From positions 28,643,114-28,707,113 of the forward strand of contig OX411547.1 in assembly GCA_948146395.1 (NCBI GenBank): a stretch of 64,000 bases of DNA. Reading direction: 5' to 3'. The stretch comes from Fragum whitleyi (Eukaryota > Mollusca > Bivalvia > Cardiida > Cardiidae). The position numbers were made by a program, and so were the translations under genes. Below are positions 23,783-34,026 of the stretch, piece by piece. The notes under the pieces are model-generated. The model had not been told where the DNA came from. It worked only from the letters and a program-made list of their open reading frames with translations, and ran no database searches. Positions within the stretch are counted from its first letter, which is position 1. Each line of letters opens with the position of its first letter.

Positions 23783-25246
23783 TATTATCCCCCGCCGTTT
23801 TCAGCGAGGGGATATAGTAATGCTCTCCGTCCGTCATTCCGTCCTTCCGTCACTAAACTTGTCCGGTGCATATCTCCTAGAGTATAATAGCTATCAACTT
23901 GAAACTTTATGGGTGGATAGATCTTATGGAGGAGAAGTGCAGTGCACAAGAACTACAACTCTTGCTTGCATAATTTTGGAGTTATTGCCCTTTGTTATTT
24001 TTAAGACTTAGATTTTGTCCGGAGCATATCTCCTAAAGTATAATAGCTATCAACTTGAAACTTTATGGGTGGATAGATCTCATGGAAGAGCAGTGCAGTG
24101 CACAAGAACTATAACTCTGGCTTGCATAATTTTGGAGTTATTGCCCTTTGTTAGTCCCCTACCGGTGTTCACACCGGAGGGGACTATAGGTTTGCCCTCC
24201 GTCTGTCCGTCCGTCTGTCCGTCCGTCTGTCCGTCCGTCTGTCCGTCTGTCCGCTCAAATCTTGATCCCGCGATAACTTAAAAACTAAGCAAGAGTTTTT
24301 GATGAAAGTAGGTATATGACTAGATGGCAATGTGTAGATTATGCACATCATTTTATTTTTGTTTTTCGACTTAAGTTGAGGTTGCTATGGTTACAGAAAT
24401 AGTGAAAATATGGCCAAAAATGGGATCCTGCGATAAGATAATAACTAAGCAAGCTAGTTTGATGAGACTTGGTATATGACTATATGGCAATGTGTAGATT
24501 ATGCACATCATTTTATTTTTGTTTTTAGACTAAAATTGTTGTTGCTATGGTTATGGAAATAGTGAAAATATGGCAAAAAATATTGGATCCTGCGATAAGT
24601 TAATAAGTAAGCAAGCTAATTTGATGAGACTTGGTATATGACTAGATGGCAATGTGTAGATTATGCACATCATTTTATCTTTGTTCTTTGACAAAAAGTG
24701 CGGTTGCTATGGTAACGGAAATAGTGAAAATATGGCAAAAAATGGATCCTGCAATAACTTAATAACTAAGCAAGCTAACTTGATGAAACCTGTTTTAAAA
24801 TGTAAAAAAATTTATAAGCCATGTTAGTCAGGGTGGTGATGCAGCAGTATTAATCACCTCCAGTGAAAGTTCTCATTTCTTACCAACAAGACTGAAGAAA
24901 AACATCTTGGATCAGACAAGGTAACTGTTATTGATACTATTTCTTGCATCTGTCTATTGCTTGCATGAATTGTATAGTGGGCACAGCAGAGACAACAACT
25001 CATGTAAGTCTTGTTTAACCCTTTCCAAAACAAGACCTGGTTTTGACGTCCCTGATAGAATTGGTGTGGGAAAACATTGAGACAAACAAAGCCGGTAGGG
25101 GACTTATGCCCATGTCCAACATGGCTCTTGTTATTTTAAAGACTTAGATTTTGTAGGAGCTTAATTTCTTGAAGTAGAACCCTTAATCTATTAGGCTTCA
25201 GTTTACTCGGCGGGGGATGGCCATGTCCAACATGGCTCTTGTATTT
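23783..25246 (+). mobile_element. Helentron-like element (ATCCCCCGCCG family) hosting a second element
   Basis: 5' hairpin ATCCCCCGCCG-TTTTC-AGCGAGGGGAT, a CTCCGTCCGTCATTCCGTCC tract, two 156-bp modules (ATCTCC at 23872 and 24028), then an inserted element (24155-25134). Its own right side follows: TATTAGGCTTCAGTTTACTC, GGCGGGGGAT, hairpin GCCATGT-CCA-ACATGGC and TCTTGT. Confidence 0.72.
24155..25134 (+). mobile_element. Helentron-like element (GTCCCCTACCGG family), nested
   Basis: 5' GTCCCCTACCGGTGTTCACACCGG, a long GTCCGTCCGTCT tract, four modules of about 160 bp (GCGATAACTTAAAAACTAAG, TATATGACTA, GTGTAGATTATGCACATCA), a non-repetitive part, then GCCGGTAGGGGAC (inverted match of the 5' end), hairpin CATGT-CCA-ACATG and TCTTGTT. 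It sits inside TTTGTT|ATTTTAAAGAC of its host with no visible target duplication beyond the shared GTT. Confidence 0.72.
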
Positions 25247-25485
25247 ATGGCTTTTCACTAGCTCATTGAAGAACTCAGGGTAATGCGGTCCTGCACTCTG
25301 ATTAGTTTGATGACTTTGGTTTAGTTTTGATTTTATATATTGTTCATTTTGATGGGAAGATAATATTTATTCCTATTTTCCAAAAGACAATATTTAGAAT
25401 TCAAAATTTGTTTTTCCAATAAAACTGTGTGCATTTTACTGTACTTTTTTGAGACCTTTATCCGTATTTCTCAGGTGCAGGACGG
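25247..25485 (+). repeat. 240-bp repeat, copy 1
   Basis: TTTATGGCTTTTCACTAGCTC ... CCAAAAGACAATATTTAGAAT ... TTTCTCAGGTG. A second copy at 43397-43636 matches at about 75-80%. Both start exactly after the 3' terminus of a hairpin-ended element. Confidence 0.65.
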
Positions 25486-25807
25486 ACAGGGGAGGGTGTG
25501 TGGGCAACAGGGTATAACAGCATTATAGAGAAAATCTTCTTCTTCCCCTGTTTCATTTACTCGACCCCACCCACAGAGTTGGATTTGCAGTGTATTATGA
25601 TCACCTTGGCGCCATTCATGTTGGTGTTAGCATTGATGTTGGCATGACAAACTGCAACCTAGGTCATATCTCTATTTCTTATTGAAGATGTCTTTATGAA
25701 ACTTTGCATGTGTGTTTACCATCCAGGAGCTACCCAGACTAACAAGGGGGATAACTCTGAAAATGTTTTTTGTAAAGAGTCATTTTTTATCAGTCAAGAA
25801 AAAAATT

Positions 25808-26335
25808 ACTGTAAACGGCTTTATATTGGCGGTGATTACATTTGGCGGTTTTCCGATTACGAAAACAACTTAAGTAAAAGAAAGGCAATTTCTAGAGTAA
25901 TGTCAACTTTCTACACACTTGACAATAGTTTGTTTGCACACCTTTTGTTATAGTTAAAACGCGTGAATAAGTTGTTAACACTTTTTCGATGTGATTTCAT
26001 TACAATGTATCAACCAACTTGGATCTGGAATCTTGAAATTGAGGGATCAGTGCAATACTATTGTAAGTGCCTATTGTTTATAGACGCTTACAATAGTATT
26101 GCGCTGACCCGTCGAAATGTCAATGTTGTCAGCATAAAAATAAGTATGGTCTGCATATCTTTGATATTAATTTGATTAACATTGACTAAAAATGTATAGA
26201 TTTCATACCATAATAAAGAAATTTCTTATTTGATAATGACAAATATTGGCGGTGGATTAATTTTGGCGCATTTTAGCGTCACCGCAAATATAGCCAAAAT
26301 AAAACCACTGCCAAAATTACCTCGTTTACAGTATT
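25808..26335. mobile_element. MITE (TACTGTAAACG ends)
   Basis: Ends TACTGTAAACGGCTTTATAT and ACCTCGTTTACAGTA, with inner inverted copies of ATTGGCGGTGATTA. It contains a 21-bp-arm hairpin (26054-26100; two mismatches to the 23138 hairpin) inside GATCAGTGCAATAC/GTATTGCGCTGACC arms. Confidence 0.6.
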
Positions 26336-26384
26336 GTGATTGGATGAAAATATATCATTTATGGGCATGGGTCATTTCTGTATA

Positions 26385-26575
26385 TGTTATATAGTGGAAA
26401 CTTTGAAAATCATTTTCCCAGAATCATACTGATGGATACCAACCAAATTTCACTTGAATGTTCCTTTGGTGACCCATTATCAGGCTGTACAACATTACTG
26501 TGATTTGATTGAAAAGATGTAGTTAATAGGCGGAGGTCAATTTGTTATAGGTTGTTCATCTTGAATTTTTGTTTG
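26385..26575 (+). repeat. Solo module of the TCTAGTT-ended family
   Basis: TTATATAGTGGAAACTTTGAAAATCATTTTC, then GATGGATACCAACCAAATTTC and GGCGGAGGTCAATTTG, as in the modules at 34260-34600 and 49200-49860. No ends are visible. Confidence 0.5.
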
Positions 26576-26941
26576 CAGAAATGTTTCAGCATGTCACACT
26601 TAAAAACACTTGTTTACTTGAAATAAAAATCAATTAATTTATTCATTCATTCTTTGAAATTCTCATCATATTAGTAGATTTACGCCTGTTGAGCAATTCA
26701 GCTAAGCATTAAACAAGCAGCATTAGTTTGTAAGAGTTATGCCCCTGTTTTGACTTATAAGTTTTGCATTATCCAGGTCCTGCAGTTGAGTGTTGCACCC
26801 TTAGGCAGTGCTCTTGTTTGAAACCTGTGGCATTAGTGAATGCATTCCTCTGAAATTTGGAAACTATGTTTATTATCACGAGTCTGTGATTCTGTACAAC
26901 CATGATAGAACTTCATTTGAATTTCATTGCCATTATTTCAG

Positions 26942-27096
26942 AGTGATGATGTCACCAATGACAACATACTGGTTGCTAGGTGGAGTCTGATAGTTAGCAA
27001 CATGCCGATATTGTATTCAAATCTATCCCAAGAACATATGGAGAATTTAGCTGCATTTGTTGTGAACACTTTTCCGCAACTTGATAAAGAGAACAG
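26942..27096 (+). CDS. URB2: URB2 exon F
   Basis: Acceptor TATTTCAG, donor GTATGG. It starts in phase 0 with SDDVTNDNILVARWSLIV, includes LAAFVVNTFPQLDKEN, and leaves with two bases (AG) that form Arg with the next exon. The predicted protein here is helical, as expected for the middle of URB2. Confidence 0.86.
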
Positions 27097-27502
27097 GTAT
27101 GGTTTATTTAATGAATGTTAATTTATGATAACATTTCTCTAACTAGTTGTTCTTACATTGATACTTAGAACAATTAGCTCTACTGAAGGCTATCAAGTGT
27201 GGCCATTATTTCTTAAGTACACAAAACTTAATCGTTAAAGGTCATCTCCTGAGAAGCAACCGGGCTTAAGTCTACCACATTTAAGAGAAATGATCTATTG
27301 GACATATTCTTTCGAATTCCTTCAAGAAATTATTAATCCAGAAGCTTGGTGATATGGGCTGCAAAGTCATCAAAAAAATGGTTCATATAGTGAAATATCA
27401 AAAACAATTTTCCTGTAAACTGTTGAACAGAATTCCACCAAATTCCAAAGTTATGATCCTTGAGGCATCCTGTGACAGATTCCTTTCAGCAATTGTGACA
27501 AT
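27097..27502. other. Intron stretch without recognised features
   Basis: Intron after exon F. AT-rich with no repeat seen elsewhere in the window and no coding signal. Confidence 0.4.
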
Positions 27503-29367
27503 GATGAAGTCTTACTTCATCTGTTGCAATAGATTCAAAATGAGTAGCTTGTCTAGATCAATATATGCCTGATCAGGCATAAGAAACTTGTCTAGATCAA
27601 TATACGAGGGTTGTCCCAGGAATTCGTGAACTTTTGCGATTATTTTTATATCAAACGTCGGATGAAACTGAACATTACCAGTAATGTGGATTAATCATTT
27701 TCTTTTATTCTGGTGTGACTACAGACGGCTATTTTCAATACTTGCGAAGATATGAATTAAAACGTTACCCTAGTAAATGGGTCAGGGCGCACGCTATTAA
27801 CGCCGTTTAATAATACATGAAACGTCGTTTCAAAACCCAATCACTTCTTATCAAAGTAGCGTTATTACCGGCCCTATATTCTTGTTTCAAAGAAAGAACA
27901 CGTGTAAAACATATCTCTCAAAGCATTGTTGATATACACTTTTGTTATGCATTCAATAAGATATTTGATTTTAAAACGATTTTCTTTGATCTTTTACGTG
28001 GATACACACTATCGTAATTGTTTTAACCAGACAATGGGTGAGTAAAGTAAATGTGTGTATGTTTTTCTTTTTTTTTTTTTTTTTTTTCGTAACAAATCGT
28101 TATATCTTTAGACATTTCAAAATAGGAACTTTTATTGTTGTGTACGCACAGGAAATAAATATTTGGGTTAGTTTTGAATACATTAGTATTACACAACCAC
28201 TACCTTAATTCATCAAAATAGACCCACTAAAGAAATCTGGGATTTCGTGGAAACCACTTAAGAAATCTGGGATTTTGTGGAAACCGCTTCCAAATCTCTT
28301 TTGATGCCGAAAGTGCATGAATATTTCTCTAAAATATAGATACCTGTCGTTTATTGGCATGACTCATGATCAAGTCATATCAAACTATACACTGCTGAGA
28401 TACTTACATGTATTCGCTGTTTCTGTATCCCACTGTTCTGAATGACGTCGCCGAAAACGTCTTTTATTCATTTATCGACGCTTTTCGCAATAGTTCTTCT
28501 TTCTTTTCCCGATATTTTTAAAGTCATTACACTTTTGTACCTCTTTTATCAGTAAAAAAAGGAATGCATCACAAACAGTTACGGTCATTCCTTATTTCCA
28601 TTCTTTTTATTGTCTGTTAAGGATTTATTTCACGATTCAGACCTAATTTTGTGCGCCGAGCGTTCCGTTGACGTCACCCTTTACACGCCGTTTGACTTGT
28701 GCTCGGGGAAAACAAAACCTCATAACTGCGCACTGCGTTATGTCATTTGTATGAAAATACACATACGTGAACTATAGAATTAACTGCTTTCAGCAATGGA
28801 GGTTTTATATCAAACCCATCATGAATATTGAAATAAATGACGTTCAAACATCTACTATATAAGATTCGTAAGTAATGAAATTGACATGCGCCGACCACCC
28901 CTACCGAGCTTGTCTTTTAAAGCTTTAATTCTCAACATGACCATATCAAAATTGTAAAACCTTTATCAATCTGTTGCAAATGAACGTGTGTTGTCAACTT
29001 AAGAGTTTTACTTTGATTGGGCGCTGGATTTTTGAATAATCGAGAAAGTTCACGAATTTCTGGGACAACCGTCGTATGCCTGATCAGGCATGAGTAGCCT
29101 GTCTAGATCAATATATTGCTGATCAGGCATAAGAAGTTTGTCTAGATCAATATATGCCTGATCAGGCATAAAAAGTTTGTTTAGATCAATATATGACAGA
29201 TCAGGCATAAGTAGCTTGTTTAGATCAATATGTGCCAGATCAGGCATAAGTAGCCTGTCTTGATCAATATATGCCTGATCAGGCATAAGTAGCTTGTCTA
29301 GATTTATGTATGCCTGATCAGGCATATATTGATATAGACAAGCTACTCATTTTGCAACAGATGAAGT
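27503..29367. mobile_element. MITE with 39-bp palindromic minisatellite inside
   Basis: Outer inverted ends ACTTCATCTGTTGCAA and TTGCAACAGATGAAGTA. Inside are about nine units of 39 bp, each with TAGCTTGTCTAGATCAATAT and the palindrome TGCCTGATCAGGCA: two units before and seven after a mariner-like insertion. The units are open on the minus strand (13-residue repeats), which follows from a 39-bp period without stops and is not evidence of a gene. Confidence 0.75.
27605..29074. mobile_element. Tc1/mariner-type element inserted in the minisatellite
   Basis: Ends CGAGGGTTGTCCCAGGAATT and AATTTCTGGGACAACCGTCG, flanked by TA. Neighbouring minisatellite units supply the empty site (AATATATGCC), which shows the TA duplication exactly. 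I see no intact transposase in the 1470 bp. It is probably a non-autonomous or badly decayed copy. A poly-T run lies at 28069-28087. Confidence 0.75.
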
Positions 29368-29537
29368 ATGAGTTAATTTTCAAGATAAGGGGAAAACAAT
29401 GTAATGAAATTTCATATATTGTAACTTTTCATTGTTTTTCAGTGGGTATGAAGAAAAAAAAGTGTTCTTTAAGAGAATGAATTGATTTGACAAATATTAA
29501 AAAATTTAGTTGAAAAATATGATTGGAGTAAAGTATT

Positions 29538-29791
29538 TGTGACCCTTCACACAAAAAGTACCATCTGAAACCTCTGTAGAGTAAATACCTGAAAAAGATA
29601 TTGGTTCTAGTGCAGGCTAACTTGAGGTTGCATCTCCAAAATTCATTCATGGGAAGGTAGATTGATCATTCTAGATTCACAAAATTAGCTAACTGAGAAA
29701 GATTTTGAGCCTAGTCAGTCTGCACACTAAGCACAGTCTGACTGGGGTCAATACTTTTCCCACAACCGGATGGTCCCTTTTCACCTGACAC
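29538..29791. mobile_element. MITE (GTGACCC...AAAGGGACCATCT family), copy 1
   Basis: Ends GTGACCCTTCACACAAAAAG and GGTCCCTTTTCACCTGACAC. The inside has AGTCTGCAC...CAGTCTGACT(G/A)GGGTC. It ends 20 bp before exon G. Confidence 0.7.
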
Positions 29792-29811
29792 ATTACATTT
29801 CTATTTTGTAG

Positions 29812-29949
29812 GAATGGAGCAACAGTAGGGAGTATTACACTGGAGTTTGTAAATTCTGTACAATTTAAAGAATATGGTGGACTAATGACGTATATAGTAA
29901 CTGCTGTGTTGAAGTCCTTATCTGACAGTCTAACCGGAACACCACCTAG
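29812..29949 (+). CDS. URB2: URB2 exon G
   Basis: One base completes Arg, then 45 codons (NGATVGSITLEFVNSVQF ... LTGTPP), then two bases. The acceptor is TATTTTGTAG and the donor GTAGTA, a weaker site than its neighbours. A MITE ends only about 20 bp before the exon, so part of the acceptor region abuts transposon DNA. Confidence 0.8.
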
Positions 29950-30066
29950 GTAGTATCCATCAAAAATCACTTTGAATTGGATTAAGAATTCATACAAGGT
30001 TGTGGAAATAGGCATTTTATCCATTTGTCCCTTAACAAGTGAAAGATGATTTTCTTCTTGTCTAGA

Positions 30067-30352
30067 GCCGCCACCATAGCCAGTTGGTTAGGCATAAGAC
30101 TTCCAATCTGGAAGTCGTGGGTTCGATCCCTGGTGGCGGCATATATCCTTTCCAAAGTTTGTCTCTCACCAATGGGTTGATATAATCGTAAACCTATTTG
30201 AGATAGCAGTCGGAGGCTAGGAAAGGGTGTAATGCTAGTACAGGTGAAAGAAATACCAGGAATTGATTGTTAGGTGCTCCAACCGCCGCGATATAACTCG
30301 GAAATTGTTGAAAGCGTCGTTAAAACCCATTCAAACAAACAAATCCTCTTGT
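30067..30352 (+). mobile_element. tRNA-derived SINE with near-complete tRNA head
   Basis: The head 30067-30141 can fold as a tRNA: acceptor GCCGCCA/TGGCGGC pairs over 7 bp, A-box TAGCCAGTTGG, B-box GGTTCGATCCC, and anticodon arm ACTTC/GAAGT with a 7-nt loop lacking U33. The usual body follows (GGAGGCTAGGAAAGG, ATACCAGG, GGTGCTCC) and the tail is CAAACAAACAAA. Confidence 0.85.
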
Positions 30353-30479
30353 CTAGAATGAACTTATCTGCAAAAAAAGAGAAAAGATGAAATTTTTAGA
30401 AAAACATTATTTTTGAAGAAGAAAATCCTGGAAGCTCGCATTTTCTTCAGTGAAAACAATATTTTCTACTTTATGATAC

Positions 30480-30650
30480 AAATATTAGGCCAATTAACCT
30501 CTTCTATGTGGGATTGCAGCTGGAGGCTAGGAAATAATGTAATAGTCCTGGTGAGAAAAACTAGGAAAACATAGTTAGGTGCTTCAGCTTCTGCAATATA
30601 ACTGAAAAAATATTGAAAGCAGCGTAAAATCCCATTCAATCAAACAAACT
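30480..30650 (+). mobile_element. Degenerate SINE body
   Basis: GCTGGAGGCTAGGAAATAATG, TTAGGTGCTTCAGC, TATAACTGAAAAAATATTG, AAAGCAGCGTAAAA and a TTCAATCAAACAAAC tail. The tRNA head is missing. Confidence 0.7.
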
Positions 30651-30874
30651 AATTAACTTCTAAAATTTAGCACCATTCTAAGATTTTCCCTGGTATTTAC
30701 TAGTCTACAGATAAGTGGCCTTGAAAAAATGTACTAGCCCACAGGTAGAAAAGCCAGTCTAGAAGTCTGCAAGTGGGGCCTGGGAATAACACATCACTGT
30801 GACATATTTTGAAATCATCTTTGAAGTTTCAACCTACTAAACAGGGACCTGTTTGATGTGCTGCTACATACTCT

Positions 30875-31112
30875 TTTTATGCCCCCCTTTGAAGAGGAAG
30901 GGTTATATTGCTTTGCACTTGTCGGTTGGTCAGTCTGTCAGTAGACTGTTTTTGGTTTTTTTGTCCGGAGGATATCTCAAAAAGTATGCAAGCTAGAATC
31001 ATGAAACTTCTCAGATGGATAGATATTATTGAGGAGACGTGCAGTGCACAAGAACCATAGCTCTTCTCATTGTATTTTGTCAGTTATTGCCCTTTGTTGG
31101 TTGACTCTTGTT
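30875..31112 (+). mobile_element. Helentron-like element (TATGCCCCCC family)
   Basis: TTTTTATGCCCCCC, a GGTTGGTCAGTCTGTC tract, one module (TATCTCAAAAAGTATGCAAG ... ATGAAACTTC) and a terminal CTCTTGTT. The 3' inverted match and hairpin are deleted, but the last 7 nt remain. Confidence 0.55.
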
Positions 31113-31232
31113 ACTATAGACTTAATATCAAAGTTATATTTGTGATCTAATTCTGTATTTGTTATGATATTGACGTAGATAGTTGAGATTGCTTAAGGAA
31201 ATGTTTTACAGATGATTTTTGTATACAATCAG

Positions 31233-31331
31233 GTCAAAGAAGAGAAAATCAGATGGCAATATTGAAACAGTAGCTAATTTGTTCAAAGGTCTGAGTGATC
31301 CAAATATAGACTGGAAACCCTCTATCAATAG
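31233..31331 (+). CDS. URB2: URB2 exon H
   Basis: A short 99-nt exon in phase 2/2. It begins SKKRKSDGNIETVANLF, a basic patch that could serve in nuclear or nucleolar targeting (inference), and ends DWKPSIN. Acceptor ACAATCAG, donor GTAAGA. A hairpin-ended repeat begins about 20 bp after the donor. Confidence 0.82.
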
Positions 31332-31565
31332 GTAAGAAGTGAATTTGGATTTTAATACGCCTGTCGAAGACTGGACGTATTGTGGGATCATCCGTGGCTT
31401 CCGGGCGTCCGGTGGCGTCCACTTCTTTGTCAGGAGCATAACTCTGTCACTTGAAGTCCAATGGACTTCAAACTTGGCAATTGTATTCTTCTCATCATTG
31501 CCGAGTGCAGTGCACAAGAACCATAACTCTACCTGGCCTATTTTTTGAGTTATTGCCCTTTGTTG

Positions 31566-32222
31566 TTTTTATCCCCCGCTGTTTTCGGCGAGGGGATATA
31601 GTAATGCTCTCCTTCCGTCATTCCGTCCTTCCGTCATTCCGTCACTAAACTTGTCCGGAGCATATCTCCTAAAGTATAATAGCTAACAACTTGAAACTTT
31701 ATGGGTGGATAGATCTCATGGAGGAGAAGTGCAGTGCACAAGAACTACAACTCCTGCTTGCAGAATTTTGGAGTTATTGCCCTTTGTTATTTTTAAGACT
31801 TAGATTTTGTCCGGAGCATATCTCCTAAAGTATAATTGCTATCAACTTGAAACTTTATAGGTGGATAGATCTCATGTAGGAGAAGTGCAGTGCACAAGAA
31901 CTACAACTCCTGCTTGCAGAATTTTGGAGTTATTGCCCTTTGTTAATTTTAAGACTTAGATTTTGTGCGGAGCATATCACCTTAGGTATAATAGCTATCA
32001 ACTTGAAACTTTATGGGTGGATAGATCTCATGGAAGAGGAGTGCAGTGATCAAGAATTATAACTCTGGCTTGCATAATTTTGGAGTTATTGCCCTTTGTT
32101 ATTTTAAAGACTTAGATTTTGTAGGGGCTTAATTCTTAAAGTAGAACCCTTTATCTATTAGGCTTCAGTTTACTCTCAAGCTTTCTCGGCGGGGGATGGC
32201 CATGTCAGACATGGCTCTTGTA
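31566..32222 (+). mobile_element. ATCCCCCGCCG-family element, nested copy 1
   Basis: ATCCCCCGCTGTTTTCGGCGAGGGGAT hairpin (5' stem ATCCCC/GGGGAT), CTTCCGTCATTCCGTCC tract, three 156-bp modules, GGCGGGGGAT, hairpin GCCATGTC-A-GACATGGC and TCTTGTA. Confidence 0.7.
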
Positions 32223-32662
32223 CAGACTTGAATCTTGTCCAAAGTATATCTCTAAAAGTATAATAGCTAGGATCATGAAACTTTATGGGTGTAAAGATCT
32301 CACCAAGGGGGAGTGCAGTGCACAAGAACCAAAACTCTACCTGGCCAATTTTTTGAGTTATTGCCCTTTGTTGTTTTTCAGACTTGAATCTTGTCCGGAG
32401 TATATCTCTAAAAGTATAATAGCTAGGATCATTAAACTTCATGGGTGTATAGATCTCACCAAGGGGGAGTGCAGTGCACAAGAACCATAACTCTTCCTGG
32501 CCTATTTTTTTTTAGTTATTGCCCTTTGTTGTTTTTCAGACTTGAATCTTGTCAGGAGTATATTTCTAAAAGTATAATAGCTAGGATCATGAAACTGCAT
32601 GGGTGTATAGATCTCACCAAGGGGGAATGCAGTGTACAATTACCATAATTCCACCTGACCCT

Positions 32663-33617
32663 TTTTTTATCCCCAGCCGTTTTCGGCAAGGGGATATAGT
32701 TATGCTCTCCGTCCGTCATTCTGTCATTCCGTCCTTCCGTCCTTCCGAGGTTCCGTCACTAAACTTGTCCGGAGCATATCTCCTAAAGTATAATAGCTAT
32801 CAACTTGAAACTTTATGGGTGGATAGATCTCATGGAGGAGAAAGTGCAGTGCACAAGAACTACAACTCTTGCTTGCATAATTTTGGAGTTATTGCCCTTT
32901 GTTATTTTTAAGACTTAGATTTTGTCCGGGGCATATCTCCTAAAGTATAATAGCTATCAACTTGAAACTTTATGGGTGGAAATATATCATGGAGGAGAAG
33001 TGCAGTGCACAATAACTACAACTCTTGCTAGCTTTATTTTGGAGTTATTGCCCTTTGTTATTTTTAAGATTTAGATTTTGTCCGGAGCATATCTCCTAAA
33101 GTATAATTGCTATCAACTTGAAACTTTATAGGTGGATAGATCTCATGTAGGAGAAGTGCAGTGCACAAGAACTACAACTCTTGCTTGTATAATTTTGGAG
33201 TTATTGCCCTTTGTTATTTTTAAGACTTAGATCTTGTCTGGAGCATATCTCTAAGTATAATAGCTATCAACTTGAAAGTTTATGGGTGGATAGATCTCAT
33301 GCAAGAGAAGTGCAGTGCACAAGAACTATAACTCTGGCTTGTATAATTTTGGAGTTATTGCCCTTTGTTATTTTTAAGACTTAGATTTTGTCCGGAGTAT
33401 AACTTTATGGGTGGATAGATCTCATAGAGGAGGAGTGCAGTGCACAAGAAATTTAACTCTGGCTTGCATAATTTTGGAGTGATTGCCTTTTGTTATTTTA
33501 AAGACTTAGATTTTGTAGGGGCTTAATTTCTTAAAGTAGAACCCTTAATCTATTAGGCTTCAGTTTACTATCAAGCTTTTTCGGCGGGGGATGGCCATGT
33601 CCGACATGGCTCTTGTT
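32663..33617 (+). mobile_element. ATCCCCCGCCG-family element, nested copy 2
   Basis: 5' ATCCCCAGCCGTTTTCGGC. Modules start at 32778, 32935, 33091 and 33247 (period 156-157), with a shortened fifth. The 3' side has GGCGGGGGAT, hairpin GCCATGTC-C-GACATGGC and TCTTGTT (33611-33617). Confidence 0.72.
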
Positions 33618-33804
33618 TGAGTTATTTCCCTTTGTTGTTTTTCAGACTTGAATCTTGTCCCGAGTATGTCTGTAAAAGTATAATAGCTAGGATCATGAAA
33701 CTTCATGGGTGCAAAAAATATTCATTCAAAATAACCTCAGGTCTTTTCAAACCCCCAGTTAATACTAAGCAGTGTGACGGGTGTATCTTGTGACAATTTG
33801 GCAC

Positions 33805-33967
33805 CTTGTTTTTAATTAGCTTGGCTGCTTTTGAACAAAACGTCAAGGTATTGTAACTATTTTAGCATTGGTTTTGCATAGGCTTTTGGTTAAGTTTTTC
33901 ATTTTAAATTTTTTCACTATTCAGCACCTACAGCTGAATGTTCGCATTTGTATAGAGTGCTCTTGTT
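33805..33967 (+). mobile_element. Short degenerate hairpin-ended element
   Basis: 5' TTTTTAATTAGCTTGGCTG and 3' CAGCTGAATGTTCGCA ... AGTGCTCTTGTT. Almost nothing lies between; probably an internal deletion of the TTTTCGGAGAAAACC family. Confidence 0.45.
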
Positions 33968-34026
33968 TATACTTTTCTACAGAAAAAATGGGTAAATCTT
34001 ACATCTGTTACTGAGACCTCAGAAAG

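Larger units (their letters stand above)
25590..26818 (+). mobile_element. TTTTCGGAGAAAACC-family element split by a MITE
   Basis: The left part (TATTATGATCACCTTGGCG, TATCTCTATTTCTTATTGAAG, ATGAAACTTTGCATG) and the right part (GAGTTATGCCCCTGTTTTGACTTA, GTTGAGTGTTGCACC, GCAGTGCTCTTGTT at 26811-26818) are interrupted by the MITE 25808-26335 and a stray module. The true 5' hairpin is absent. Confidence 0.45.
31351..33715 (+). mobile_element. Helentron-like element (TACGCCTGTCGAAG family) with two nested elements
   Basis: The 5' hairpin AATACGCCTGTC-GAA-GACTGGACGTATT begins 20 bp after exon H. Its modules (TATATCTCTAAAAGTATAATAG, CTAGGATCATGAAACTTC, CACCAAGGGGGAGTGCAGTGC) occur before, between and after two inserted elements of the ATCCCC family. 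The 3' end is not visible. Confidence 0.6.

Noticed and set aside
23860..24281. Open frames with LLxYNSYQLETLWVDRS as a real protein
   Set aside because: The module frame holds in this family only; sister families have stops in it. Kept as a sign of common origin, not annotated as a gene.
29050..29325. 91-residue minus-strand frame made of 13-residue repeats
   Set aside because: It follows from the 39-bp minisatellite period with no stop in one frame, and lies between MITE ends.
30067..30141. Functional tRNA gene
   Set aside because: It folds as a tRNA, but the anticodon loop lacks U33, it is followed by the SINE body, and the same head heads the SINE at 54875 with target duplications.
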